A stretch of DNA of 64,000 nucleotides from Pseudomonas syringae KCTC 12500 (GCF_000507185.2 NZ_AYTM02000002.1:1-64000); one strand, 5' to 3'. Shown: positions 48,532-58,053, counted from the first letter of the stretch. Notes: generated by a model from the letters alone, not told the origin. Numbers and translations are program-made.

Positions 48532-48781
48532 CCAGTCATCTATATGAATTTCTGAAAAGAGTATTCATCCGTGGCAAGCGAAGGTCAATAGTTCGCGAGC
48601 GTGAGTGACTATACCGACACATCGCTGCGCTTCGCTGATCATCATTCCCGGAAATATCCTGTATCAACTCGCCGCACCTACTTAATGGCCGACAAAACCG
48701 TTAGCCTGCGCTGCATCGATCAAAAACCGTCTGACAGACACGCTTCCAGCGTCTGACAGTCCATGCTCAAGCGAGACTTTC

Positions 48782-49978
48782 ATGCCCCACTCGTCCCAAT
48801 CCGCGCATAACGCTATGACCATGACCCCGGCCATGGTCATGCTGTTTGCCTTCTGCTGTGGCGCGATCGTCGCCAACATCTACTACGCCCAGCCGATCAT
48901 CGAGCTGATTGCCCCGGACATCGGGCTGTCGAGCACGGCAGCCAGTCTGATCGTTTCATTGACGCAGATCGGTTATGCGCTGGGGCTGTTCTTTTTGGTG
49001 CCGCTGGGCGATTTGCTGGAGAACCGCAGGCTGATGCTGGTGACGACTGTCGTCGCGATTCTCAGCCTGCTGGGTGCCGCTTTCGCCGAGCAGCCGAATG
49101 TGTTTTTGCTGGTTTCGCTGCTGGTGGGCTTCAGTTCGGTGTCGGTGCAGATGCTCATTCCGTTGGCGGCGCATCTGGCTCCGGAGGAGTCGCGCGGGAG
49201 GGTCGTTGGCGGGATCATGGGCGGACTGCTGCTGGGGATTCTGCTGGCGCGGCCGATTGCCAGTCTGGTGGCCGACCATTTCGGCTGGCGGGCGGTGTTC
49301 GGCTCGGCGGCTGTGGTCATGATCGGCATCAGCGTGGTACTGGCGACCACCATGCCAAAACGCCTCCCGGATCATCGTGCGTCCTACGGCCAGTTGCTGT
49401 TCTCTCTATGGACTCTTCTTCGTACCCAGCCGGTGCTGCGCCAGCGTGCCTTTTATCAGGCCTGCATGTTCGCGACTTTCAGCCTGTTCTGGACCGCCGT
49501 GCCGCTGGAGCTGTCGCGCAATCACGGGCTGTCGCAAACCCAGATCGCGCTCTTTGCCCTGATCGGCGCGATCGGTGCCATTGCGGCACCGATCAGCGGC
49601 CGCCTGGCAGACGCTGGCTACACCCGCATCGCCTCACTGGGCGCACTGCTGTTCGGCGCACTCAGCTTTCTTCCAGGCCTGGTTCATCCAGCCTACAGCG
49701 TGATTGGCCTGGCCATAACCGGCGTAGTGCTGGATTTCTGTGTGCAGACCAGTATGGTCCTGGGCCAGCGCACGGTCTACGCGCTGGATGCCGCCAGCCG
49801 CAGCCGGCTCAACGCGCTGTACATGACCAGTATTTTTATCGGTGGTGCCATTGGCTCGGCAGTCGCCAGCCCGCTGTTTGATCACGGTGGCTGGACCTGG
49901 GTGCTGATCGCTGGCACGGCACTGCCACTGATTGCATTGCTGGCGCTGCTCAGGGACCGATCCAGGCAGAATGCGTAA
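48782..49978 (+). CDS. MFS transporter, drug/metabolite exporter type
   Basis: 398 residues. Twelve helices; the motif GDLLENRRLMLVTTVVAILSLLGAAFA after helix 2 is the MFS motif A, and GGLLLGILLARPIASLVADHFGWRAVF at helix 5 is motif C of exporters. The ATG at 48782 follows GAGACTTTC. The family is YnfM-like by appearance. It is divergent from the GntR operon, 250 bp apart, and may or may not share its control. The substrate is unknown. Confidence 0.88.
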   Translation: MPHSSQSAHNAMTMTPAMVMLFAFCCGAIVANIYYAQPIIELIAPDIGLSSTAASLIVSLTQIGYALGLFFLVPLGDLLENRRLMLVTTVVAILSLLGAAFAEQPNVFLLVSLLVGFSSVSVQMLIPLAAHLAPEESRGRVVGGIMGGLLLGILLARPIASLVADHFGWRAVFGSAAVVMIGISVVLATTMPKRLPDHRASYGQLLFSLWTLLRTQPVLRQRAFYQACMFATFSLFWTAVPLELSRNHGLSQTQIALFALIGAIGAIAAPISGRLADAGYTRIASLGALLFGALSFLPGLVHPAYSVIGLAITGVVLDFCVQTSMVLGQRTVYALDAASRSRLNALYMTSIFIGGAIGSAVASPLFDHGGWTWVLIAGTALPLIALLALLRDRSRQNA

Positions 49979-50205
49979 ACCCTGCACTTTGTAACTGAAT
50001 TGCAGGATAATGCCGCGGCGATGTCATACCCCATCGCCCTTCTGGCTCTCTCTCGCACCTAAAGGCTCGCGTATCCGGCACCTCTGGATCTGCGCGATTG
50101 AACACGGATTGTACACACGCCTCATCCCAAGGCCCCCACCCGTCGATACCGCTGCTCAAGCGTATCGGTATGCATTCCCGCAACCCGAACAAGGCAAAAA
50201 CAGCA

Positions 50206-50952
50206 ATGGACGCAGCACCACGAACAAGCAAGATTTCCGCGATTCTGGTCAAAATATCGGCAGGCATAGTCTGGATGATCGGGGTCATCTGGAGCATCTT
50301 CACCTACCTGTTTCCGGACCCGACCATTCTTGGCCTCAGTGTCGACTTCATCAACTGGAAGACACTGATCATCATTGTCAGCACAGTCATGCTGTTCAGC
50401 GGGCTGGGTATCGCCATCCTCGCCAGAAAGCTCCCCTCGTTACTGAAGCTTGGCGTGTGGATGGCGCTGTCACTGTTTCTCTGCGCGGTGTTCTTCAAGC
50501 TGGGCGGCGAATACGCAAAGCCTTCGGTGGAGTTCGCCCGCAGTCAGAAACTGTTTACCGAGAATGACAACGCCAACATGTTCGGCAAGCGTTCCGAGAC
50601 GGTAGACAATCTGAGTATTGAGCTGCTCGACTGTGATCAGAATGGTCAGTCGCCTACCTGCACGCTTGAGCTGATCAATAAAAGCGCCGATCGCGACTTC
50701 AGGTTTCTCAACCCGATCAGCCTGTTCGAAGAAACCGGCGGCGCGCTGGGGCTTTCGCAACTGCGTGTCGGCGATGCAAAGTTCGATCGCTGGGACAGCT
50801 TCCAGTTGATCCGCAACGTGCCTACCCGCGTGACACTGATCTTTGAAGCGACCAAGGGCCGTGTGAAGCAGTCACCTGCCTTGAAGCTGACCTTCCGCGA
50901 TCGCGAGAACAAGGACAACGTGCTCAAGTTCAACGAGGTCAAGGTCAACTAG
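50206..50952 (+). CDS. Membrane protein of unknown function
   Basis: 248 residues from the ATG at 50206; starts at 50170 (ATG) and 50098 (TTG) are possible. Three hydrophobic segments near the N-terminus (ISAILVKISAGIVWMIGVIWSIFTYLF, TLIIIVSTVMLFSGLGIAIL and LGVWMALSLFLCAVFF) are followed by a soluble C-terminal domain of about 130 residues with two Cys (LLDCDQNGQSPTCTLELINKSADRDFRF) that looks like a beta-rich fold. I do not recognise it. It lies 227 bp after the MFS gene and is probably independent. Confidence 0.65.
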   Translation: MDAAPRTSKISAILVKISAGIVWMIGVIWSIFTYLFPDPTILGLSVDFINWKTLIIIVSTVMLFSGLGIAILARKLPSLLKLGVWMALSLFLCAVFFKLGGEYAKPSVEFARSQKLFTENDNANMFGKRSETVDNLSIELLDCDQNGQSPTCTLELINKSADRDFRFLNPISLFEETGGALGLSQLRVGDAKFDRWDSFQLIRNVPTRVTLIFEATKGRVKQSPALKLTFRDRENKDNVLKFNEVKVN

Positions 50953-50967
50953 TTGAACGAAGAATGA

Positions 50968-50988
50968 GCGTCGCCCCTAGGACGACGC
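50968..50988. terminator. Small stem-loop between convergent genes
   Basis: GCGTCG (50968-50973) pairs with CGACGC (50983-50988) around CCCCTAGGA, in the 42-bp gap between convergent genes. No T run on either side; a weak candidate for a bidirectional terminator. Confidence 0.4.
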
Positions 50989-50994
50989 ACGTAT

Positions 50995-51723
50995 TCACTG
51001 GCGGTTTGACTGCTTCAACCAAGCCGCCAGATCCATCACTTCAGCCTCATTGATGCTGTGCCCCATGCCTTCATAGGCATGCAACTGCGGCGTCAGGCCG
51101 AGCGATTTCAACGTCGCTTCGGCTTGCGGTGCGCTGGCATAGGCCACCTGGCGATCCTGCGTGCCGTGGCCGATGAATACGCTCAGAGCCTTGAGGTCGT
51201 CGGAGGCTTTGACCTCGGACTTCACGACCGGCAGCAGCCGCCCGCTCAATGCTGCAAAACCGCCGACCAGTTTGGGCTGTCGCAGGGCGACTTCATAACT
51301 CATCATGGCGCCCTGGCTGAAACCGATCAGGAAGACCTTGCCTGGCTGGGTATGAAACTTCTCAGTGGCTTTGCCGATGAACGCGGCTAACTGGGTACCG
51401 CTGCTTTTCAGGTCTTCAGTCACACCGTCGTAATCCGCGACGCCGGGCTTCTGGGTGAACCATTTGTAGCTGTCAGCGCGCAACTCCATCGGCGCCTGTA
51501 CCGACACGTAGTTGTAGTCGGCCGGAAGCTCTTCCTTGAGCCCGAACAGGTCGGCGGCATTGCTGCCGTAGCCGTGGATGAAAATCACCAGTGGCTGGTC
51601 AGGCTTGTCGACATTGGTCTGCGCCAGGTAATCGAGTGGCAGGTCCGTATGCAAGGTGTCCTGCGCCTGTGCCATTCCGACAAAGGCAAACAGCAAGGCA
51701 GCGAAGAATTTCAGCATGTTCAT
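50995..51723 (-). CDS. Exported carboxylesterase/phospholipase-like hydrolase
   Basis: 242 residues from the ATG at 51723 with AGAGG upstream; the longer frame to 51786 has no ribosome site. The signal peptide (MNMLKFFAALLFAFVGMAQA) is followed by an alpha/beta hydrolase with FIHGYGSNAADLF, the nucleophile elbow GFSQGAMM, an acid near GTQDRQV and His in MGHSINEAE. This is the carboxylesterase/phospholipase (AB_hydrolase 2) family, in a periplasmic or secreted form. It lies 68 bp downstream of gspD, on the same strand, and could be cotranscribed with the secretion genes or even be a substrate, which is inference. Confidence 0.88.
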   Translation of the reverse strand: MNMLKFFAALLFAFVGMAQAQDTLHTDLPLDYLAQTNVDKPDQPLVIFIHGYGSNAADLFGLKEELPADYNYVSVQAPMELRADSYKWFTQKPGVADYDGVTEDLKSSGTQLAAFIGKATEKFHTQPGKVFLIGFSQGAMMSYEVALRQPKLVGGFAALSGRLLPVVKSEVKASDDLKALSVFIGHGTQDRQVAYASAPQAEATLKSLGLTPQLHAYEGMGHSINEAEVMDLAAWLKQSNRQ

Positions 51724-51790
51724 GACCTCTGTTTGACGCTGCCAGCGGGCAGCGTCGTGAGTGGGCGTGGTGGCAGAAACTAACACAGCC

Positions 51791-54118
51791 TCAGTTCTGC
51801 ATGCTGGTCCGCGAAACTTCCGGCTTGATCAACTGCATCTGCTGACGGTAATCATCCGTCACCTGACGCGCCTGGCTGCTGCTGGTAATGACCCGCGGCG
51901 TGATCAGCACGATCAGTTCGGTACGGCCCTTGGATTTGCTGGTATTGCCGAACAGCCATCTCAGGCCCGGAATGCGTCCCAGGTAAGGTACGGCGCTGAC
52001 CGTCTCGGCATTGTCCTGCTTGATCAAACCGCCCAGCAGCACGGTCTGACCGCTCTGTGCGGCCACTTGCGTGGCCACCGAACGGGTGGAAATACGCGGA
52101 TTGCCGTTGGCATCGCTGTTGTTGGCATTGGTGTCGGCACTGCTGACCTGCTGCTGAATGTCCATGTACACCAGGCCGCCCGGATTGATGCGTGGCACGA
52201 CATCGAGAATCACACCGGTCTGCACATATTCGACGCTGCTCAATGTGGTGCCGGCATTGGTGTTGGTGTTGATCGAGGTCTGGCTGATCGGGATGTTGTC
52301 GCCGACCTGAATCTGCGCCTGCTGGTTGTTCATGACCACCAGCGAAGGCGCCGACAGGACCTGCGTGCGGCCATTGGTTTCCAGCGCCCGCAAGGCGACT
52401 TGCAGGTTGTTGCTGACAAAGGAGTAGAAGAACGCGTCAGTAGAGGCCAGCGCAGCACCGCCAGTACCAATCGCACCCTGGCTGCCCGCAGTATTGGTCA
52501 CGTTGCCGGTGGTACCCGAGTTGCCCGCCAGACGCCCGAGGTACCACTGCACGCCCATGTCCAGCTCGCCGGTGAGCTGGACTTCCAGAATGCGCGTCTC
52601 GATCTGCACTTGCAGCGGCGGATTATCGAGGCGCTTGATGGCCGACTCGATCTCCTTCCACTGCGCCGGACGGGTGCGAACCAGCAACTGGTTGCTGCTC
52701 TTCTGCGCCGTGATGCGTGTGCTGGCGTCCAGAGACTTGTTATTGCCGCCAGACTCGCTGCCTTCCTGGCTGGCCGAATCCGAATCACCGCCACTCTGAT
52801 CGTCGCCTTCGGATTCGCTGTCGCCATTGTTCTGGCTGTTGTTCATGCCCTGACTGTTGCCAAACCCCCCGCCATTGCTCAGGCCGCTGCCGGTACCGCC
52901 CAGCCCGTTGGAGCTGCTCATGCCGCCGACACCGTTGCCGCCACTGGAGTTGAGCGACGACAAGGTGGTGGTGCGCAAGCCTGGTGCAACTTTGGCCGCA
53001 GCGTCTTCCTTGATGGCGCCGGTGCCGTAAATCTGCCGCAGGTATTTGGCCAGATCGGTGGCCTTCATGTTGCGCACGTCATACACGTACATCTGCGGTT
53101 CGTTGCCACCGCCTTCGTCGATGGTGTGAATCCATTCGCCGACTTCGTGCAGGTACTCGGGCTGCGAGGAAATCGCCACCACCGAATTGGTCCGTTCGAT
53201 TGGCAGGAAACGCACCATGCCCGCCAGCGGCATGCCGCTTTCCGGGCCGAACATTTTCTGCAGTTCTGGCATCAGTTCGCCAACCGAGGCGCGTTGCAGG
53301 CCGAAGACGCCGACAGACATGCCTTTGAGCCAGTCCACATCGAAGGTGTCGATGGTGTCCTGATAGTTGGCCAGCTCTTCGGGCGTACCCGCCAGGCTGA
53401 GCACATTGCGCGCCGGGTCTACCAGCAGGAAAGCGTTTTCGCGAGCGAACGGCTTGAGCAGCTTCTGCATCTCGGTCGCCGAGATGTAGCGCAGCGGAAA
53501 CAGCCGCGCCGACATGCCGGCCGAAGGTTGCGCCACGCGCATTTCGGGGACCAGCTTGCCCGCCACCGCCTGGTTCGATGGCAGGATCACGTAGCGGTTG
53601 CCCTGTTTGATCATGGCGTTGTCGGTCCAGGACAGCAGCGTCTCGAGAATCGATAGCGCCTGCTGCTTGTTGACCGGCTTGGACGTCGAGAAGCTCACAT
53701 CGCCCTTCACACCCTGGGCAATGCTGTAATTCTCGTGCAGCAGATCGCCCATGATGCTGTTGATCACCGCCTGAATCGGCTGATTGGTGAAGTTGAAGAC
53801 GATGTCACCCGTCTCGGCCTGACGCGCTGCGGGAGCGGCGGCAGGCTGACGGATGAAACGCTGGTTGCCTTTGATGATCTGCCGCTGCGGCGAGCTGGTC
53901 GTCTGCTGGGAAGGTGGCTCGACGGGCGGTCTTTCGCTGCGCGGGTCTACCGGCGGGCGTTGTGAACCGGTTCCCTGGAGCGCTTCCTGCAGCATGCCAT
54001 TGTCGGGATCGAGTGTGTCTGACTGTGACGCGCAGCCGCCAAGGGCGACGGCGGTGGCCAGGCAAAGCAAGGGTGTGCGCAAGGTAGCGATGGCAGGAAC
54101 TCCAGAAAAGGTACCCAT
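51791..54118 (-). CDS. gspD: Type II secretion secretin GspD, lipoprotein type
   Basis: 775 residues from the ATG at 54118, which overlaps the gspC stop by one base. The signal (LLCLATAVALGGC) carries a lipobox LGGC with Cys29, so the secretin is probably lipidated and needs no pilotin, as known for HxcQ. N0-N3 domains (GDIVFNFTNQPIQAVINSIMGDLLHENY, and RYISATEMQKLLKPF) come next. A Gly/Ser/Asn-rich then acidic linker of about 80 residues (SSLNSSGGNGVGGMSSS to ESGGNNKSLDAS) interrupts a ring domain, and the secretin gate VPRINPGGLVYMDIQQQVS and GLIKQDNAETVSAVPYLGRIPGLRWLFG end it. It forms the outer-membrane pore. Confidence 0.94.
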   Translation of the reverse strand: MGTFSGVPAIATLRTPLLCLATAVALGGCASQSDTLDPDNGMLQEALQGTGSQRPPVDPRSERPPVEPPSQQTTSSPQRQIIKGNQRFIRQPAAAPAARQAETGDIVFNFTNQPIQAVINSIMGDLLHENYSIAQGVKGDVSFSTSKPVNKQQALSILETLLSWTDNAMIKQGNRYVILPSNQAVAGKLVPEMRVAQPSAGMSARLFPLRYISATEMQKLLKPFARENAFLLVDPARNVLSLAGTPEELANYQDTIDTFDVDWLKGMSVGVFGLQRASVGELMPELQKMFGPESGMPLAGMVRFLPIERTNSVVAISSQPEYLHEVGEWIHTIDEGGGNEPQMYVYDVRNMKATDLAKYLRQIYGTGAIKEDAAAKVAPGLRTTTLSSLNSSGGNGVGGMSSSNGLGGTGSGLSNGGGFGNSQGMNNSQNNGDSESEGDDQSGGDSDSASQEGSESGGNNKSLDASTRITAQKSSNQLLVRTRPAQWKEIESAIKRLDNPPLQVQIETRILEVQLTGELDMGVQWYLGRLAGNSGTTGNVTNTAGSQGAIGTGGAALASTDAFFYSFVSNNLQVALRALETNGRTQVLSAPSLVVMNNQQAQIQVGDNIPISQTSINTNTNAGTTLSSVEYVQTGVILDVVPRINPGGLVYMDIQQQVSSADTNANNSDANGNPRISTRSVATQVAAQSGQTVLLGGLIKQDNAETVSAVPYLGRIPGLRWLFGNTSKSKGRTELIVLITPRVITSSSQARQVTDDYRQQMQLIKPEVSRTSMQN

Positions 54119-54648
54119 CACAGGGTGGAATCGTTGGTTAAGGTAATCGGCGGTGTATTCGACGGCGGCGGCAGACGCAGCGCGGGCAGGCGCAGGACTT
54201 GCGTGCGGTCATCGAGTTTGAACGTGGCCTGGGTGGGCTCCAGACGGTCCAGCGTCCAGCCGTTGGGCAAGCGATCGCCCTGACGGACTTTCAATGCCGG
54301 GCCGCTGGCCTGCTTGAGCAATGCCACACGCAGCGAGCCGTCCATGATCACCCCGGTCAGGGTCAGGCCAGCCAGATTGGTGGCTTGCGCATCGGCTTTG
54401 CGAACGGCCACGTCAGGGCTGCGATCAGGACTGAACAGCGGGGTTTTCCAGGTATTGGCGAGGCTGTCGAGGGTCGCCGACGGCGCACTGTGGACCTGCG
54501 CCCGCTGATCGACCGGGTTGCGCGGCGCCTGCTCGGGCAGCCAGTCCGGTGAGTGCGCAGCGCCGCTGAAGACCAGTGCGATCAAAGCTGCCAACACTGC
54601 GGCGAAAGCCAGCAGTGCCCACTCCAGCGGACGCAGTGAACCGATCAT
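54118..54648 (-). CDS. Type II secretion GspC/GspN-like inner-membrane protein
   Basis: 176 residues. One N-terminal membrane helix (ALLAFAAVLAALIALVF) is followed by a periplasmic homology region (TNLAGLTLTGVIMDGSLRVALLKQASGPALKVRQGDRLPNGWTLDRLEPTQATFKLDDRTQVLRLPALR) that matches the HR domain of GspC, with no PDZ domain. The domain contacts the N0 domain of the secretin. Its short length also fits proteins named GspN. It overlaps gspM by 4 bp and gspD by one. Confidence 0.82.
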   Translation of the reverse strand: MIGSLRPLEWALLAFAAVLAALIALVFSGAAHSPDWLPEQAPRNPVDQRAQVHSAPSATLDSLANTWKTPLFSPDRSPDVAVRKADAQATNLAGLTLTGVIMDGSLRVALLKQASGPALKVRQGDRLPNGWTLDRLEPTQATFKLDDRTQVLRLPALRLPPPSNTPPITLTNDSTL

Positions 54649-55256
54649 TGCTCGCCCTCCCCGGCACTGGCCGGTTGCAGGTAGCCGCGCACCAGCAGGT
54701 GCACCACCAGTTTGCCGGCAGCACCGCTGGCCGGAGCGTTGGCGTCGCGACGCATACTCATCTCATCAATAAACAAAAACGGGCGCTGATACTCCAGCGC
54801 ATGCAGGATGGCGGTCAGTGGTTCGATGGCGCAGTTCAGGGTCAGGCTGACCTTGACCTGCCGATACGGCTCGGCACTGTCCTGCTCAGGGGTGATCGGC
54901 ATGCGCTGAGTCAACTCGCAGCCGCCGCCAGTGCTGGCCTGGCTGCTGATCAGGTCGGCAATGCGCTGCATCAGATCAGCGGCCACGGCACTGGGATCTT
55001 CGCCCGGCAGCAAGCTGGTGCTGCTGGCCGGATCACGGCGGGCCTGCTCCAGTTGCTCGCGCAACGAATCACCCTGCTGCAGAAGGCCCGCGTAGCGCTG
55101 CTGCTGTTCGCGCAACTGGTCGGTCTGTTCGTTGATGTCGCGCAAGGGTCCGGCGAACCAGCTGTCGATCAACAACCAGTAAGCCAGGCACAACACCAGG
55201 GCCAGAATCATCAGGGCAGCGCCCCGCCGCTCACGGCTTGTCAGTGGACGGCGCAT
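54645..55256 (-). CDS. gspM: Type II secretion protein GspM
   Basis: 203 residues. One membrane helix (AALMILALVLCLAYWLLI), a coiled coil (RDINEQTDQLREQQQRYAGLLQQGDSLREQLEQARR), then a ferredoxin-like periplasmic domain (RQVKVSLTLNCAIEPLTAILHALEYQRPFLFIDEMSMR). This layout is the GspM type II family. It partners GspL in the inner-membrane platform. The start at 55256 overlaps the gspL end by 26 bp. Confidence 0.87.
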   Translation of the reverse strand: MRRPLTSRERRGAALMILALVLCLAYWLLIDSWFAGPLRDINEQTDQLREQQQRYAGLLQQGDSLREQLEQARRDPASSTSLLPGEDPSAVAADLMQRIADLISSQASTGGGCELTQRMPITPEQDSAEPYRQVKVSLTLNCAIEPLTAILHALEYQRPFLFIDEMSMRRDANAPASGAAGKLVVHLLVRGYLQPASAGEGEQ

Positions 55257-56325
55257 CGGCGTTCTCCTGCTGCTGGTTCTGGTGCAAATGCGCGCGCAGG
55301 GAATATTGATCCTTGCCGGTTTTGGTGTCGGGCTGGATCACCCCCTGAAACTGCGCATTATCCAGACTTCGGCAGTCCTTGACGCGGCCGATCAGCGCAC
55401 TGGCCTTGGCGCTCTGCCCGGAAAACGCCACCTCGGCACTGTCGCTGATTTCCATATGCTCGATCCAGGTGTCCGAAGGCAGGCAGGCGGTCAGCTCACT
55501 GAGCAGCGCCGAGAGCGGCGGCTGCGCAGCCTTGCGGCGCAACAGGTAGTTGGCAGCGCCCAGAGTGTTAGTCAATTGCTGGCGCAGTTGTTGGACCTCG
55601 CCAACCTGAGCCTTCTGCGCCTTGACGCTGGCCTGCATGTCATCGAGCAGGCTCTGGCGGTCGTTCAGCCACAGCAACATGGCGCTCAGCAGCAGGCCGG
55701 CACACAGCCAGATCAGCCCGCGCTGCAAGCGATGGCCGGAGCGCGACTGTTGCGGGCGCAACGGCATCGGCAGCAGATCGACACCCATGCGCTGCCCTGT
55801 AGTCAGGTTGTCAGCGCCCACGTCCGTGCCCACATCGACAGCATCGGGACGCAAGCCACGCTCGGCGCACTCACGGAGTATCGCGTCCAGCCGCTCGCGC
55901 AGGATTGCCACCAGCGTGACCTGCACAAAGCTGGCGCTGCGGCTGTCCTGACGGGCCACGAAGTACAACTGGCCCGCGTCAAATGGCGTGAAACGATCCA
56001 GCTCGTAGCCGACCACGGTCGACAGATTGCGTGCCGCAGCCGCAGGAAGCTGCAAGGTCTGCAACAGCACAGCCGAGGGCGGCAGCAGCAGGACCCGCCG
56101 TACCTGAGGCGATGCATCGGGCAGCGGCTCGACCAATGGCCAGACAAGCGCCTGCTCCACGGTCTCGCGGCCCAGCCATCGACGCACACGCGGAGGAAGG
56201 CAGGCGCGAAGCTCCGCTACCCACCATTGCCAGGCGTGTTGCGCCGGACTGCCACGCCACTGCCGGGCGACCTGTTCGCGTAACGCGTAAACAGGCGCCA
56301 GACGTGCAGAAACTGATGAATTCAT
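55231..56325 (-). CDS. gspL: Type II secretion protein GspL
   Basis: 364 residues from the ATG at 56325, which overlaps the gspK stop (ATGA); an upstream TTG at 56334 is unlikely. The N-terminal half is a PilM-like actin fold (VLLLPPSAVLLQTLQLPAAAARNLSTVVGYELDRFTPFDAGQLYF) for ATPase contact; a membrane helix (GLIWLCAGLLLSAMLLWL) at about 205-222 and a periplasmic PilN-like domain follow. It couples GspE to the platform and to GspM. Confidence 0.9.
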   Translation of the reverse strand: MNSSVSARLAPVYALREQVARQWRGSPAQHAWQWWVAELRACLPPRVRRWLGRETVEQALVWPLVEPLPDASPQVRRVLLLPPSAVLLQTLQLPAAAARNLSTVVGYELDRFTPFDAGQLYFVARQDSRSASFVQVTLVAILRERLDAILRECAERGLRPDAVDVGTDVGADNLTTGQRMGVDLLPMPLRPQQSRSGHRLQRGLIWLCAGLLLSAMLLWLNDRQSLLDDMQASVKAQKAQVGEVQQLRQQLTNTLGAANYLLRRKAAQPPLSALLSELTACLPSDTWIEHMEISDSAEVAFSGQSAKASALIGRVKDCRSLDNAQFQGVIQPDTKTGKDQYSLRAHLHQNQQQENADAPSTDKP

Positions 56326-57056
56326 TCTTGCCAACGCAACACCCTGTAGGGCTGTGCGCCTCCCTCCGATGGGCTCAATAAAACAGTGGTCTGTAACAGG
56401 GCGGTCACACCGCCCGGTCGTTCTGCGCGCGTGTCGATGGCCAGTACCTCACCGGGGTCGGCCCCGACCGCGCTCTGGTTCGGCAGGTTCAAGGCCCGAC
56501 GCAGCAACGCCGAAGCGAGCGCCGGGTCGGGCCGATCCAGACCGCTCCATAATGTTATTTCCGGCAACAGCCGGGTATACAGCGCCTGGTTCATACCCGG
56601 CAGCTGGCGAACTTCCTCTACCACCCGCAGCGGTGACTGACCGCCATTGCGCTGCGACTCCAATACCTGGGCGATACCGCTGGCCTGATTTTTAGCCGCG
56701 CCGCAGGCCTGCAGCAGACGCGATATATCAGCAACCGGTGCGCTGTTGAGGTCCAGCTTGCCGCGCTCGCTTCTGATGCTCACCAACAGTTGCGTGTCAT
56801 CCATCCGTAACGAGACCACACGCCCGTCGGCAATCCAGCGTTTGCGCTGTTCAGGATCGAGCAAGCCCTGTACAGCCATATTCATGCCAGCTTCGGCGGC
56901 CATCAGCGCCTGGGTATTTTGCCGTAACCAGAGCGACTGCCGACTTTCCAGTTGCACCCACCCGGCCAGCCCGCCGAGCAACAGGCTCAGCAGTGCCAGC
57001 ACCCAGAGCACCACCAGCAGCGCAACACCGCGCTGCGATCGGCCCGTCACGTTCAT
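56322..57056 (-). CDS. gspK: Type II secretion minor pseudopilin GspK
   Basis: 244 residues from the ATG at 57056. The prepilin start is SQRG-VALLVVLWVLALLSLLL: cleavage after Gly, and no Glu at position 5, as typical for GspK which tops the pseudopilus. The body has LDLNSAPVADISRLLQACG and LPGMNQALYTRLLPEITL, helix-hairpin-like segments of the GspK SAM-like domain. Overlaps gspJ by 4 bp and gspL by 4 bp. Confidence 0.92.
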   Translation of the reverse strand: MNVTGRSQRGVALLVVLWVLALLSLLLGGLAGWVQLESRQSLWLRQNTQALMAAEAGMNMAVQGLLDPEQRKRWIADGRVVSLRMDDTQLLVSIRSERGKLDLNSAPVADISRLLQACGAAKNQASGIAQVLESQRNGGQSPLRVVEEVRQLPGMNQALYTRLLPEITLWSGLDRPDPALASALLRRALNLPNQSAVGADPGEVLAIDTRAERPGGVTALLQTTVLLSPSEGGAQPYRVLRWQE

Positions 57057-57685
57057 TCGCCGCCCGCCCCGCCGGACAGGTCCAGACGCAAGGCCACCAC
57101 TTCCGAGACCCATTTCACCGCGCCATGGGTCTGCATGTCGATGCGCACCGCGCCCGGCAAGCGATTCGGCCAGGGCCATTCGGCCATCCAGCCGGTCGGC
57201 TTGCCCTTGGGCGTCAGCCCGCGATAACTGAACGTCAACGACTCGACGTTTTGCAGCAATACCTGAGGCTCACCCCAGGGTTTGAGGGCGATGCCATTCG
57301 CACTGGACAGAACCTGAGCGAACGACACCTGCAAAGACCGATGCTCTTGCGGCCCCTTGAGCTCCAGGCTGTGAACCTGGATACCGCCGCCCAACTCGCC
57401 GGGCAGCGTTGCGACAAACCGCAACTGCTGCGCCGAGCCTTCAAAAAAACCGCTGTTGACGTCATCTTCGCCAGACGTGTCCAGCGGCAGCGCCTGAGCG
57501 ATCGAGCTGCGCAGAAACGCTTGCGCGGCGCGGACCTCGTCCAGGTTCACGGTGTAGCGCTCAGCCTTGAGCACCGCACGATTGGCACCCAGTAACGCCC
57601 CGGCAACCAGCACCAGCAGCACACCAAGCAGGCTGATCACCAGCAACACTTCCAGCAGCGTGAAGCCACGCTGAGTGCCCCTCAT
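57053..57685 (-). CDS. gspJ: Type II secretion minor pseudopilin GspJ
   Basis: 210 residues. The type IV prepilin motif is QRG-FTLLEVLLVISLLGVLLVLVAGAL with Glu5, cut by the shared prepilin peptidase PilD (no gspO here). Body segments RFVATLPGELGGGIQVHSLEL and SLTFSYRGLTPKGK match GspJ. It forms the pseudopilus tip complex with GspI and GspK. Four-bp overlaps with both neighbours. Confidence 0.92.
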   Translation of the reverse strand: MRGTQRGFTLLEVLLVISLLGVLLVLVAGALLGANRAVLKAERYTVNLDEVRAAQAFLRSSIAQALPLDTSGEDDVNSGFFEGSAQQLRFVATLPGELGGGIQVHSLELKGPQEHRSLQVSFAQVLSSANGIALKPWGEPQVLLQNVESLTFSYRGLTPKGKPTGWMAEWPWPNRLPGAVRIDMQTHGAVKWVSEVVALRLDLSGGAGGE

Positions 57686-58053
57686 GACCCCGCCCCGCTG
57701 ACAGCGCCACGCAATTTAAACGTACTGAACTGGGCCTTGCGCTGATGCTCACTGAGCATCAGGTCGAGGCGAAACATCCTCGCCTGACCATTGGCACCCG
57801 GCAGCTGACGGATATCCAGTGTCCAGTCGATGCCTGCGAGCTCTCCCTTTCGCGTACCGTTTTCCAGCGGACCGGCGCTTTCCTGATCCATTATCGTGCG
57901 TGCCGCATGGCTCAGCCGGTCACTGCGCGACACCTGCTGCAAGGAGCGCGCGCTTTGCCCGAACGCCACCAGCAGAACACCGCTGCACACCGCCATGACG
58001 GTCAGTGCAGCAAGCATTTCCAGCAGGGTGAACCCCGACTGCGATGTTTTCAT
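57682..58053 (-). CDS. gspI: Type II secretion minor pseudopilin GspI
   Basis: 123 residues. Prepilin motif QSG-FTLLEMLAALTVMAVCSGVLLVAFG with Glu5; a short body (AARTIMDQESAGPLENGTRKGELAGIDWTLDIRQLP...MFRLDLML) of the size expected for GspI, which nucleates the tip. It overlaps gspJ by 4 bp and meets gspH by one base. Confidence 0.9.
   Translation of the reverse strand: MKTSQSGFTLLEMLAALTVMAVCSGVLLVAFGQSARSLQQVSRSDRLSHAARTIMDQESAGPLENGTRKGELAGIDWTLDIRQLPGANGQARMFRLDLMLSEHQRKAQFSTFKLRGAVSGAGS

Noticed and set aside
51761..53656. 631-codon plus-strand frame opposite gspD
   Set aside because: Antisense shadow of the secretin gene, with Arg/His/Gln-rich composition and no domain.
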